Shown here: piece after piece, positions 38,501 to 43,523 of the stretch
Position numbering within the stretch: position 1 is the stretch's first letter
Layout of the letters: each line of letters starts with the position of its first letter
Assembly (NCBI RefSeq): GCF_001839655.2
Contig: NZ_CP056087.1
Coordinates: forward strand, 2,728,001 to 2,792,000
Source of the DNA: Pseudomonas argentinensis
GTDB taxonomy: Bacteria; Pseudomonadota; Gammaproteobacteria; Pseudomonadales; Pseudomonadaceae
DNA: 64,000 bases
Direction: 5' to 3'
Notes under the pieces: model-generated
What the model was told of the DNA's origin: nothing
The model's input: the letters and a program-made list of their open reading frames with translations, nothing else
Database searches by the model: none
Made by a program: the position numbers and the translations under genes

Positions 38501-39574
38501 CTGGGTAATGCCGAACAACGCCTTTGTCTGGCCGAACTCGGCGAACCCGATGTGGCGTTCAACTACCTGGGGCAATTCGACGCGCAGCTCGGCGATGGTC
38601 ACTTCGCTCCCGCCAGCGAGTCGCCGGGCACTCTGGTCGATCCGACCACGGCGTTGACCCGGGAGCTGGAAATCAACGGCCAGGTGTTCGCCGGTCGTCT
38701 GAGCCTCAGTTGTCGATTCAGTGCGCAACGCCATCGGCTGCAGCGCATCGAAGCGTTGCTGGCGGCGGTGGGCGATGCACTGCAAGCCCTGATCGACGAC
38801 ACGCCGGCCGTGTCTGTTCCAAGCCCGCATGTCACGACGGCTGCTGCGCCCAGCCCCTTGCTGCGCCTGAACCAGGCGGATACCGAACGGCCCACGCTGT
38901 TCTGCGTTCATCCGGTGAGCGGCACGCTGGTCGGCTACTACCCGCTGGCCCGTGCTCTGGCGCCGCACTGGCAGGTATTCGGCCTGCAGAACCGGCAATT
39001 GCTGCAACCGGCCTGGCGTGATCAGAGCCTCGAACAGATGGCCCGTGATTACGTCAGGGTGATGCTGGAAACCCAGCCGCAGGGTCCTTACCACCTGCTC
39101 GGCTGGTCGATGGGTGGCGCCCTGGTGCTGGCCATGGCCCGGCTGCTGGAGCGTCTGGGCAAGGCGGTGGCCTTCGTCGGCTTGGTGGACGGCTATGTAC
39201 CCGGCGCCGGTCTGGCCCGTGCACCACGCGCCGCCCTGGCAGAGGCGTCGGCCTCGGGCGATGACGACTGGCAACAGTTGCTCGCCCTGGAGCGGCACAT
39301 GCACGCGCTGGCCGCGCAGCACCGGCATATCCAGGCGCTACGCAGCCCGGTACAGGCCTGGTGGGCCGCGCACTCGCCGGAGAACAACCGCAATGGCGAG
39401 GCGCTGCTGCAGGCGGCGCTGGGCCGCGAGTTGCAGCTGTCGAGCTGGGTTCAGGCCGACCACCTGGGCATCGTTTGCGATCCGTCCTTTATCGAACACC
39501 TGAGCCGGCAACTGGCTGCGCTCGATCAATCGTCACGGCCGCTGGGCCTGGAGAGTCACGATTATGCAAATTGA
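23576..39574 (+). CDS. NRPS 2: four modules, Ser-E, OHOrn, Ser, OHOrn-E, thioesterase
   Basis: 5332 residues, starting at GTG 23576 (GGAGG upstream, overlapping the NRPS 1 stop by 4 bp). Module 1: C (HHIIADG at 176), A code DVWHVSLIDK (Ser), carrier Ser1037, epimerase (HHLVIDGVSW, 1212). Module 2: D-type C (HHILLDG, 1664), A code DGEACAGVTK, carrier Ser2511. Module 3: C (HHLLSDG, 2694), Ser A domain, carrier Ser3551, no epimerase. Module 4: C (HHIIADG, 3734), A code DGEACAGVTK, carrier Ser4598, epimerase (HHLIIDGVSW, 4776). A thioesterase ends the protein (GWSMGGA, Ser5178). Glu at code position 3 suits a basic substrate; acetyl-N-hydroxyornithine is inferred from the tailoring genes. Predicted order is D-Ser, L-AcOHOrn, L-Ser, D-AcOHOrn. 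Confidence 0.95.
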   Translation: MNLLHDKALLLSRRFLGLGPQQRRAFLDKLREQGLDASALPIPPGAADAEGSVLSYAQQRLWFLEQLQPGNSAYHLPGALQLQGTLDEAALLGAFGDLAQRHPSLRTRFFADADGNPRQCIEAAPALTLEPLHGDDFAALAREFAQRPFDLGQAPLWRIGLLRQDEQRHVLLVCLHHIIADGWSIQLLLTELAQFYRARVQGEPVALAELPLSYADHALWQRACLDAGEGGRQLAYWREQLGDEQPLLELPCDHSRPAQQSFRGARLAFRVEPALAARVRELARQQGCTPFTVLLAAYKVLLHRLSGQRDLRVGVPIAGRTQSETQGLIGFFVNTQVLRSELSGEQSFNQLLEQVLRTAQGAQANQALPFEQLVEALQPERSLSHNPLFQVLYNHQQRPQDSLQLTADLHAELIALDSGSAQFDLALHTWEGPGEELAGNWNYALDLFEAATVERLHQRFIRLLEQLLAQPQLAIGEHRLDDDQDRLALTSFNATRVDYGAVEPVHRQFERRVQAQPQAIALVFGEQRLSYVELDLRANQLAHHLQKLGVSRDSLVGVAALRSVEMVVALYAILKAGGAYVPMDPEYPAERLRYMLDDAGVSLLLSHDAVIDSLPQVGGVQVLNLDHLDVSGEPHTSPEANIHPEQLAYLIYTSGSTGKPKGAGNSHAALHNRLAWMQEAYQLTAEDRVLQKTPFSFDVSVWEFFWPLITGARLVMAQPGDHRDPAKLVELIEREKISTLHFVPSMLAAFVGHGDLHGCESLRRIVCSGEALPAELACSTRQLLPQAELYNLYGPTEAAIDVTHWHCSGQERRSVPIGRPIANLQIHILDERLNRQPIGVAGELYIGGVGLARGYHRRPGLTAERFVASPFGDGQRLYRSGDLARWTEAGVLEYLGRIDHQVKLRGLRIELGEIEAALLEHPALREAVVLVREVAGSPQLVAYVVGDAFEEEALHAQLKQRLPEFMVPSYFVQLERLPLSPNGKLERKGLPEPQRIQRDYQAPRPGLESQLAAIWQELLCVERVGRDDNFFELGGDSILSLQIIARARRQGIELTPRQLFERQSIAELAQVATRSAETSGCIIDSQRDIPLTPIQHWFFAQPMDNRQHWNQSVLLSAREPLQPQRLHAALQAVLEQHDALRLRFQQQGDSWRQRYAAEAETLELRVERCSLAELSALCDEVQASLDLSHGPLLRAVLVQLHEGGERLLLVVHHLVIDGVSWRILLDDLQRAYAQLGVGAAADLGRKSSAWQSWSERLSAYASSPEVAGERGYWQALPADRGLPCDHPQGRNLTACAERLEVQLDPASSEALLTQAPAAYRTQINDLLLSALALALRDWNGQAQTLIALEGHGREALFEELDLSQTLGWFTSLYPLLLQAGDDWDATLKGTKENLRQVPRGGIGYGLLKYLQGEDLPALDDALLFNYLGRMQTSGQLFDLAEEASGAQRDASAPLTCALALDGRVTGGCLQFTCTFSHERFERERIVELLEAYRCALVELVQHCRTQAAVTPSDFPFVPLSQVDLDSLPLPARQIEAIYPLTPMQQGLLFHSELQVADGAYVNQLSLEVEGLPVARFKAAWAVALQRHPLLRGAFLRLGADQQAVQLVQRETHLTIRELDGSDLDLQALLREERETPFDLTRPPLMRLVLVRLGEGRHQLIWTLHHILLDGWSSAALLAQVLQDTRGEGGAHEVGHYPDYLAWLQRQDLAVSEAFWREQLQGFDEPTLLTGSLHSELPTSGSGVHVLNLPRAELEAFAKARRITLNTLIQATWTLLLQRYCGRRQVAFGATVAGRSATVAGIEHMLGLFINTLPVVQAPQPHEPVGDWLEALQAHNLALREHEQVPLFRLQQLAGHAGRELFDTLLVFENYPVDQVLQGQGDGLRFTNLQAHEQTHYPLSLAVMAGNELQVHWHYQRAHFNDRQIAGMGRQFERLLRALCADAQRCIGELPLLGEAEVAEVEAWNDPTPVPNSTQLLPGRISEQVRLRPTAIALVHGQQRLSFAELEVRANRLAHQLIAHGVGAEVRVGVALERGIELFVALLAVLKAGGAYVPLDPDYPGERLRYMLEDAGVKLLLSHQAALPRLPEVAGIEVLDLDQQELSGESSEAPEVSIHPEQLAYLIYTSGSTGKPKGVAVAHGAIALHCQAIGERYELTAEDRELHFLSVSFDGAHERWLTPLSHGARVVIRDQQLWSVQQTYDCLIAEGISVVALPPSYLRQLAEWAEQCGRAPGVKTYCFAGEAFSRELLQQVIRSLQPQWIINGYGPTETVVTPTLWRAPAATADFTTAYAPIGDRVGARQGYVLDADLNLLPVGVSGELYLGGLLARGYLDRPGATAERFVPNPYRPGERLYRTGDRVRLGADGQLEYLGRLDQQIKLRGFRIEIGEVEAALKACAGVGEALVVVKDSAVGKRLVGYVSGQGLSESELKAQLKQRLPAHMVPSHILALERLPLLPNGKLDRQSLPEPQVEAGGYQAPRTEQERLLVELWSELLEQPRIGREDHFFELGGHSLLATQLISRLRHAHGLDLPLRAVFEAPLLSDLARQLKQAAQTVNRPLQARGERAQAPQSYAQQRLWFLQQLEPSSNAYHLPGVLRLRGEVDRQALQRAFEALAERHWILRTTFTQDAEGKPLQCIQPQASVNLESLQARGEHAFQTLARAFMEKPFDLRQSPPWRVALVTLEPGEQRLLLCLHHLLSDGWSVQILLAEFAALYNAARAGVAAALPALVVQYADYATWQREWLAGGEGARQLAYWREQLGDEQPLLELPCDHPRPARQSFRGGRVHFRLGATLGERLRDLAQAQNATPFMVLLGAYKVLLHRMSGQRDLRVGVPIAGRTRTEVEGLIGLFVNTQVLRSEIVPQQSFTALVEQIRRTSLDAQAHQELPFEQLVEALQPERSLSHNPLFQVAYDHQQVRHEALGQLQDLHAEVLSLADGGSQFDLALNTQEDRHGQFSGNWNYALDLFEAATVERLHQRFIRLLEQLLEQPQLAIGEHRLDDDQDRLALTSFNATCVDYGAVEPVHRQFERRVQAQPQAIALVFGEQRLSYVELDLRANQLAHHLQKLGVSRDSLVGVAALRSVEMVVALYAILKAGGAYVPMDPEYPAERLRYMLDDAGVSLLLSHDAVIDSLPQVAGVQMLNLDHLDLSQEPQTAPEVAIHPEQLAYLIYTSGSTGKPKGAGNSHAALHNRLAWMQEAYQLTAEDRVLQKTPFSFDVSVWEFFWPLITGARLVMAQPGDHRDPAKLVELIEREKISTLHFVPSMLAAFVGHGDLHGCESLRRIVCSGEALPAELACSTRQLLPQAELYNLYGPTEAAIDVTHWHCSGQERRSVPIGRPIANLQIHILDERLNRQPIGVAGELYIGGVGLARGYHRRPGLTAERFVASPFGDGQRLYRSGDLARWTEAGVLEYLGRIDHQVKLRGLRIELGEIEAALLEHPALREAVVLVRDQQLVAYVVGSDYDEVELRARLKRRLPEFMVPSYFVQLERLPLSPNGKLERKALPEPQRVQRDYQAPRPGLESQLANIWQELLGVERVGREDDFFVLGGHSLLAMQLVSQIRRQLQRELPLRAAFEASTLSDQARQLAVADAVLGVGLQARQRAARSPQSFAQQRLWFLAQLEPDSLAYHLPCAVRLTGELDIQALQGSFDTLAQRHESLRTTFASGDEGEPLQCVQQPISAGIERLRAQDQAQLRQQVDTFNRRPFDLEQSPPWRVALIELGPQQHVLVLCLHHIIADGWSIQVLLDEFAVLYRGHAEGQPVELVALPIQYADYALWQRDHLAGSRLAEQVQWWREQLGNEQPLLELPGDRPRPAVRLGQGARHAFSLPASLAERLREQAQLHEVTPFMLILAVYQSLLYRLTGQRDLRIGVPVAGRTQSESEGLIGLFVNTLVIRSEVDGQHSFLDLLRQVKARVIGAQAHQDVPFEQLVDALQPERSLSHNPLFQVAYNHQRQDQSALQALPGLQCENLDCQGRSAHFDLVLGTLEQADGRLEAYLDYATDLFDASSVERLASQFLRLLDGACRMPQISLADLPLLDAAEVAEVEAWNYPATLPSTIQLLPERIAEQARLRPTAIALVHGQRRLSFAELEVRANRLAHQLIAHGVGAEVRVGVALERGIELFVALLAVLKAGGAYVPLDPDYPGERLRYMLEDAGVKLLLSHQAALPRLPEVTGIEVLDLDQLELSGESSEAPEVDIHPEQLAYLIYTSGSTGKPKGVAVAHGAIALHCQAIGERYELTAEDRELHFLSVSFDGAHERWLTPLSHGARVVIRDQQLWSVQQTYDCMLAEGISVVALPPSYLRQLAEWAEQCGRAPGVKTYCFAGEAFSRELLQQVIRSLQPQWVINGYGPTETVVTPTLWRVPAATADFTTAYAPIGDRVGARQGYVLDADLNLLPVGVAGELYLGGLLARGYLDRPGATAERFVPNPYRPGERLYRTGDRVRLGADGQLEYLGRLDQQIKLRGFRIEIGEIEAALKACAGVGEALVVVKDSAAGKRLVGYVSGQGLSESELKAQLKQRLPAHMVPSHILALERLPLLPNGKLDRQSLPEPQVEAGVYQVPRTEQERLLAELWSELLGISQISRDAQFFALGGDSIQSLSLVTRLRKAGWELTPKAVFQHPRLADLAAVLTPVSTQSVMVPRASGELPLTPIQAHFFSLPMANRAHWNQALLLDVRRPLQVAPLQRALQGLFEHHDALRLAFRQDETGNWQAFYRDEEQAERLFWQRRIDSEAALQAQCEAAQRSLDLQHGPLLRALLADMPDGSQRLLLAAHHLIIDGVSWRILLDDLARAYQQAVAGQPVDLGDRPGSYQAWAEHLWRHAQGAPLASEMDYWQAQRAGQRLPVDDPAGEASHAQVQTCTWQLSEAQTRRLLRETLQQQDARMDEVLLAALAEGLRRWGGLDDSLIALEGHGREWLDEHAEQDIARTLGWFTSLFPLRLQAQETLPQTLADVRRRLRSVPNKGLGYGLLRHLGNAEQRLCLAELGEPDVAFNYLGQFDAQLGDGHFAPASESPGTLVDPTTALTRELEINGQVFAGRLSLSCRFSAQRHRLQRIEALLAAVGDALQALIDDTPAVSVPSPHVTTAAAPSPLLRLNQADTERPTLFCVHPVSGTLVGYYPLARALAPHWQVFGLQNRQLLQPAWRDQSLEQMARDYVRVMLETQPQGPYHLLGWSMGGALVLAMARLLERLGKAVAFVGLVDGYVPGAGLARAPRAALAEASASGDDDWQQLLALERHMHALAAQHRHIQALRSPVQAWWAAHSPENNRNGEALLQAALGRELQLSSWVQADHLGIVCDPSFIEHLSRQLAALDQSSRPLGLESHDYAN

Positions 39575-40985
39575 ACCGCACTACGATCCGCTGCCGATGC
39601 CTGTCGCTCTCGATCTCGGCCCGGAGGCCACGCTGCGTGGCGCCGACTACCGCTTCGCCAGCACGGCCAGGCTGCAGCACCAGAGCGAGGTGGAGTCCAA
39701 CGCGCGCAGCTATCCCAGGCGCATCCCGCTGGAGCTGCGCCGCGCGGAGGGTATCCATGTGCAGGATAGCGAGGGCCGCTGGTTCATCGACTGCCTGGCC
39801 GGTGCCGGCACCCTGGCCCTGGGGCATAACCATCCCGTCGTGTTGCAGGCCATTCGCGGTCTGCTCGATGGCAAGCGGCCGCTGCACACGCTGGACCTGA
39901 TGACCGAAGCCAAGGACGATTTCATTACTGAACTGTTCGCCTGCCTGCCGGCCGAGTTCGCCCGCGATGCGCGCATCCAATTCTGTGGGCCAGCCGGCAC
40001 CGATGCGGTGGAGGCGGCCTTGAAGCTGGTGCGCACGGCCACCGGGCGCAGCCAGATGCTGGCTTTCCATGGCGCCTACCACGGCATGACCCAGGGCGCT
40101 CTGAGTCTGATGGGCAGTCTGGGGCCCAAGCAGTATCTGGACGGCATGGTCAGTGGCGTGCAGATGCTTCCGTATCCCTACGGCTATCGCTGCCCGTTCG
40201 GCCTGGGCGGTGTCGAGGGCGAGCGGGTCGGCCTGCATTACATCGAGAACCAGTTGTGCGACCCGGAAAGTGGCGTATTGCCGGCTGCCGGTATGATTCT
40301 GGAAACAGTGCAGGGCGAGGGTGGGGTGATCGCCCCGTCCGCCGACTGGTTGCGCGGTATTCGCCGTATCACTCGTGAGGCCGGCGTGCCGCTGATTCTC
40401 GACGAGGTGCAATGCGGCATCGGTCGCACCGGTAAGCTGTTCGCCTTCGAGCATGCCGGCATCACGCCGGACGTGCTGGTGCTGTCCAAGGCCATCGGCG
40501 GCAGCCTGCCGCTGGCGGTGGTCGTCTATCACAAGGATCTCGACCGCTGGCAGCCGGGCGCTCACGCCGGTACCTTCCGTGGCAACCAGATGGCGATGGC
40601 GGCAGGCGCCGCCACCTTGCGCCTGATCCGCGAGGAGCGTCTGGATCAGCACGCCGCCGCCATGGGCGAACGCCTCTGTGCTCATCTGCAGGCCTTGCAG
40701 GCGCGCTACCCGCAGATCGGCGAAGTGCGCGGCAAGGGATTGATGCTTGGGGTGGAAATGGTCGATCCACGAGGCAAGGCAGATTCCATGGGCCACGCTC
40801 CGCACAACCGCGCGCTGGCCTCGGCCGTGCAGCAGCAGTGTCTGCGTCGGGGCCTGATTCTGGAGGTCGGTGGGCGCCATTCCAGTGTTCTGCGTTTGCT
40901 GCCGCCGCTGATCATCACGGCGGCGCAGGTGGATCAGGTGGCGGAACTCTTCGCCAGCGCCCTCGACGCCGCGGTCGACCAATAA
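39564..40985 (+). CDS. dat: Diaminobutyrate--2-oxoglutarate aminotransferase
   Basis: A 473-residue class III PLP aminotransferase that makes L-2,4-diaminobutyrate from aspartate semialdehyde. Seen: the cofactor-binding GPAGTDAVEAA region, the LILDEVQCGIGRTGKLFAFE segment and the Schiff-base lysine in LVLSKAIGGSLPL; the C-terminal GLILEVGGRHSSVLRLLPPL stretch is typical of the Dab subfamily (PvdH, DatA). It overlaps the NRPS 2 stop by 11 bp, so supply of this monomer is coupled to the synthetase. This is the main support for Dab at the second peptide position. A C-terminal fragment of a second copy lies at 50735-50923. Confidence 0.92.
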   Translation: MQIEPHYDPLPMPVALDLGPEATLRGADYRFASTARLQHQSEVESNARSYPRRIPLELRRAEGIHVQDSEGRWFIDCLAGAGTLALGHNHPVVLQAIRGLLDGKRPLHTLDLMTEAKDDFITELFACLPAEFARDARIQFCGPAGTDAVEAALKLVRTATGRSQMLAFHGAYHGMTQGALSLMGSLGPKQYLDGMVSGVQMLPYPYGYRCPFGLGGVEGERVGLHYIENQLCDPESGVLPAAGMILETVQGEGGVIAPSADWLRGIRRITREAGVPLILDEVQCGIGRTGKLFAFEHAGITPDVLVLSKAIGGSLPLAVVVYHKDLDRWQPGAHAGTFRGNQMAMAAGAATLRLIREERLDQHAAAMGERLCAHLQALQARYPQIGEVRGKGLMLGVEMVDPRGKADSMGHAPHNRALASAVQQQCLRRGLILEVGGRHSSVLRLLPPLIITAAQVDQVAELFASALDAAVDQ

Positions 40986-41052
40986 CAACGTTCTGCAAGA
41001 ACGATCCACCGTCGCTCTCGCGAAGGCAGGTGCCCAGCTGGTGTGGAATGGC

Positions 41053-41071
41053 TTCCCGCCTGAGGCGGGAA
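41053..41071. repeat. Intergenic hairpin, REP-like, after the aminotransferase
   Basis: TTCCCGCC-TGA-GGCGGGAA forms a perfect 8-bp stem followed by TGACGG. The surrounding stretch (about 41005-41077) resembles the dispersed GGCGGGAATGACG-type repeats of many proteobacteria. It may also stop transcription from the synthetase operon before the receptor gene. Confidence 0.5.
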
Positions 41072-41160
41072 TGACGGCTGTTTCAAGATTGCCAATCAAA
41101 TCGATCAGTGCATGGTCCATCTACCGCGATAGTGGCAGAGTAATTTCAAATTGCCTGCTA

Positions 41161-41180
41161 AATGATAAAAGTTACTATTC
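41161..41180 (+). promoter_or_regulatory. Candidate Fur box upstream of the siderophore receptor
   Basis: AATGATAAAAGTTACTATTC is an AT-rich dyad (AATGATAA against TTACTATT, 6 of 8 positions complementary) inside a GC-rich genome. It lies about 80 bp before the receptor gene, which therefore probably has its own iron-controlled promoter. Confidence 0.5.
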
Positions 41181-41260
41181 AGTTTTGCGTTCATATTGGT
41201 TAGGCTAGCCAGCGTTTTCTTGACGGGCCAGCGGATTGGCTGGCGGTATCGGGGGAGAGG

Positions 41261-43453
41261 ATGATGTCGAAAGCAGAGCAAGGTGCTGGACGTTTTCAAC
41301 TGAAATGCCTGGCTGTGGTGATCGCTGCTGCATGCCATGGCGTGGTTCAGGCGCAGGAGAGCGATGATGCCAATCAGGTGACATTGCCTGCACAAACGGT
41401 CACCGGTGAACTGGAGCGCCCGCAAGGCCCGGATTATGGTTACAAGGCCGAGAAAAGCCTGACCGCCAGCAAAACCAGCACGCCGCTGTCGGAGACGCCG
41501 CGTTCGGTGTCGGTGGTGACGCGCAAGCGCATCGAGGACCAGAAGTCGCAGAGCCTCACTGATGTTCTGGGCTACGTGCCGGGTATCTTTGCGCCGCCAT
41601 TCGCCGCTGGTGATGGCCTGGCTGGCGACCTGTTCTTCATCCGCGGCTTCAACGCCACCGACTTCGGCTACGGCCTGCTGCGCGATGGTTTGCGCGTCCA
41701 GGGCAACCGCTACGACACCACCAGCGAGCCCTATGGCCTTGAGCGGGTGGAAGTGTTCCGCGGGCCGACCTCGATTCTCTATGGCGAGAACGCGCCGGGT
41801 GGCCTGGTCAACCTGGTCAGCAAGCGTCCAACCGCCGCTCGGCAGGGCGAAGTGCAGCTGAGTTACGGCAGCAACAACCGTAGACAGTTGAACGTGGATG
41901 TGTCCGGCCCGCTCACCGACAGCGGCAGCGTGCTGGGCCGCGTGGTCATGGTGGGGCGCAAGTCTGACACTCAGACCAACCATGTGCAGGATGACCGCAT
42001 CTACATCGCGCCGTCGCTGACCCTGGATTTCGACGATTTCAACAGCCTGACCCTGTTGGCCACTTACCAGAAGGACCGCACCAATCTCGAGCTGGGTCTG
42101 CCGGCCGCCGGTACGTTGTTGAATAACCCCAATGGCAAGCTTGACAAGGACACGTTCCTAGGACATCCAGACTGGAACGATTTCGACCGCGAAGCGTGGA
42201 CTGCCGGCTACGAATTTACCCACCGCTTCAACGATGATTGGCAGTTCCGCCAGAACTCGCGCTACATGCAGTCGCAAATTCAAAGGTATGAAACCTGGCC
42301 AGGCAACCTGAACGGTGGTGGTTTTGGCACAACCCTAGCCATGACAGCCTACGATCGCTATAACAAGTCGATTGCCTACTCCCTGGATAACCAGCTAGAA
42401 GGCAAGTTCAGCGCAGGCGGTTTGGAAAATACGGTATTGTTTGGGGCCAGTTTCGACCGTACCTCCTTCAATCAAAATTGGGATGCAGGTGTGGTTGGCT
42501 TGGGGGTGCCTGGCCCTATCAACATCTTCGATCCTGTTTGGACTGCCAAACCGACTACCCCGGTTGCGGTACAAAACACTCTGCTGACTCAGGATATGCA
42601 AGGCCTCTATAGCCAGGTCCAGAGCAAGTACGAAAATTGGATATTCCTTCTAGGTGGACGTTACGATTGGGTTGATAGTGACTTCCGCAATAAGCTCGCA
42701 CCAACCACCGATATGAGCGCGAAGGATGAGAAGTTCACTTGGCAGGCCGGTGTGATGTACGAGTTCGAGAACGGTCTGTCCCCGTATGTCAGTTACTCCA
42801 CAGCGTTCGTTCCCGTACAGCAAACTACCAGCGCTGATGGCCCGCTCGACCCGATTACCGCCGAGCAATATGAATTGGGCCTGAAGTACGAGCCGAAAGG
42901 CTGGAATACGATGTTCACCGCCGCGGTGTTCGATCTGCGCAAAGAGGACGATATCTACTTTGAGAGTGGTATTCCCCGTCAAGTTGGGGAAAGTCGCTCC
43001 AAAGGTATTGAGCTGGAAGTCAATAGCGATATTAGCGCCAACCTGAATGTCACGGCGGCGTATACCTATACAGACGTGCGAATCACCAAGGATTTTCCCG
43101 GGTCCTTGCTTGAAGATAAACAGATCACTGGCGTGCCACGTAATCAAGCCTCAATCTGGGCCAATTATCGCTTCCTTGATGGCGCCTTACGTGGTCTGCG
43201 CTTGGGCGGCGGCGTGCGCCACTTCGACAGTACCTTCGCCTACACTCCGCAAACGCTTTACGGCAAGCTGGACACCGGCGACGTGACCCTGGTCGATGCC
43301 GCCATCGGCTACGACATCGACGAGAACTGGTCGGTCGACCTCAACGCCAAGAACCTCTTCGATCAGGAGTACGTGGCAGGCTGCAACAATGCCGGGCGTT
43401 GCTACTGGGGCGATGAACGCACCTTCCTCGGTAGCGTGTCGCTGCGCTGGTAA
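41261..43453 (+). CDS. TonB-dependent ferric-siderophore outer-membrane receptor
   Basis: 730 residues. A signal peptide ends near residue 31 (GVVQAQ), then a possible TonB box (VTLPAQTVTG), a plug domain (SETPRSVSVVTRKRIEDQ, LFFIRGFNATDFGYGLLRDG, RVEVFRGPTSILYGENAPGG) and a 22-strand-type barrel ending in SLRW, the C-terminal aromatic needed for assembly. It is of the FhuA/FhuE class and lacks the roughly 80-residue signalling domain of FpvA/FecA, so it cannot signal to a FecR. GGGGGAGAGG precedes the double ATG at 41261/41264. The segment from about 42.23 to 43.18 kb has visibly lower GC and different codon choice from both ends. Expected ligand: the ferric acyl-peptide made by this locus. 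Confidence 0.93.
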   Translation: MMSKAEQGAGRFQLKCLAVVIAAACHGVVQAQESDDANQVTLPAQTVTGELERPQGPDYGYKAEKSLTASKTSTPLSETPRSVSVVTRKRIEDQKSQSLTDVLGYVPGIFAPPFAAGDGLAGDLFFIRGFNATDFGYGLLRDGLRVQGNRYDTTSEPYGLERVEVFRGPTSILYGENAPGGLVNLVSKRPTAARQGEVQLSYGSNNRRQLNVDVSGPLTDSGSVLGRVVMVGRKSDTQTNHVQDDRIYIAPSLTLDFDDFNSLTLLATYQKDRTNLELGLPAAGTLLNNPNGKLDKDTFLGHPDWNDFDREAWTAGYEFTHRFNDDWQFRQNSRYMQSQIQRYETWPGNLNGGGFGTTLAMTAYDRYNKSIAYSLDNQLEGKFSAGGLENTVLFGASFDRTSFNQNWDAGVVGLGVPGPINIFDPVWTAKPTTPVAVQNTLLTQDMQGLYSQVQSKYENWIFLLGGRYDWVDSDFRNKLAPTTDMSAKDEKFTWQAGVMYEFENGLSPYVSYSTAFVPVQQTTSADGPLDPITAEQYELGLKYEPKGWNTMFTAAVFDLRKEDDIYFESGIPRQVGESRSKGIELEVNSDISANLNVTAAYTYTDVRITKDFPGSLLEDKQITGVPRNQASIWANYRFLDGALRGLRLGGGVRHFDSTFAYTPQTLYGKLDTGDVTLVDAAIGYDIDENWSVDLNAKNLFDQEYVAGCNNAGRCYWGDERTFLGSVSLRW

Positions 43454-43475
43454 GCGGCAACCGAGCGGGCAAACC

Positions 43476-43505
43476 AAGGCGAGGGGGATACCCTTCGCCT
43501 TTTTG
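43476..43505 (+). terminator. Rho-independent terminator after the receptor gene
   Basis: AAGGCGAGGG pairs with CCCTTCGCCTT (one bulge) around GATA, followed by TTT. It separates the receptor from the permease gene, whose start is only about 20 bp further on. Confidence 0.7.
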
Positions 43506-43523
43506 CATATATAAGGACAACGG

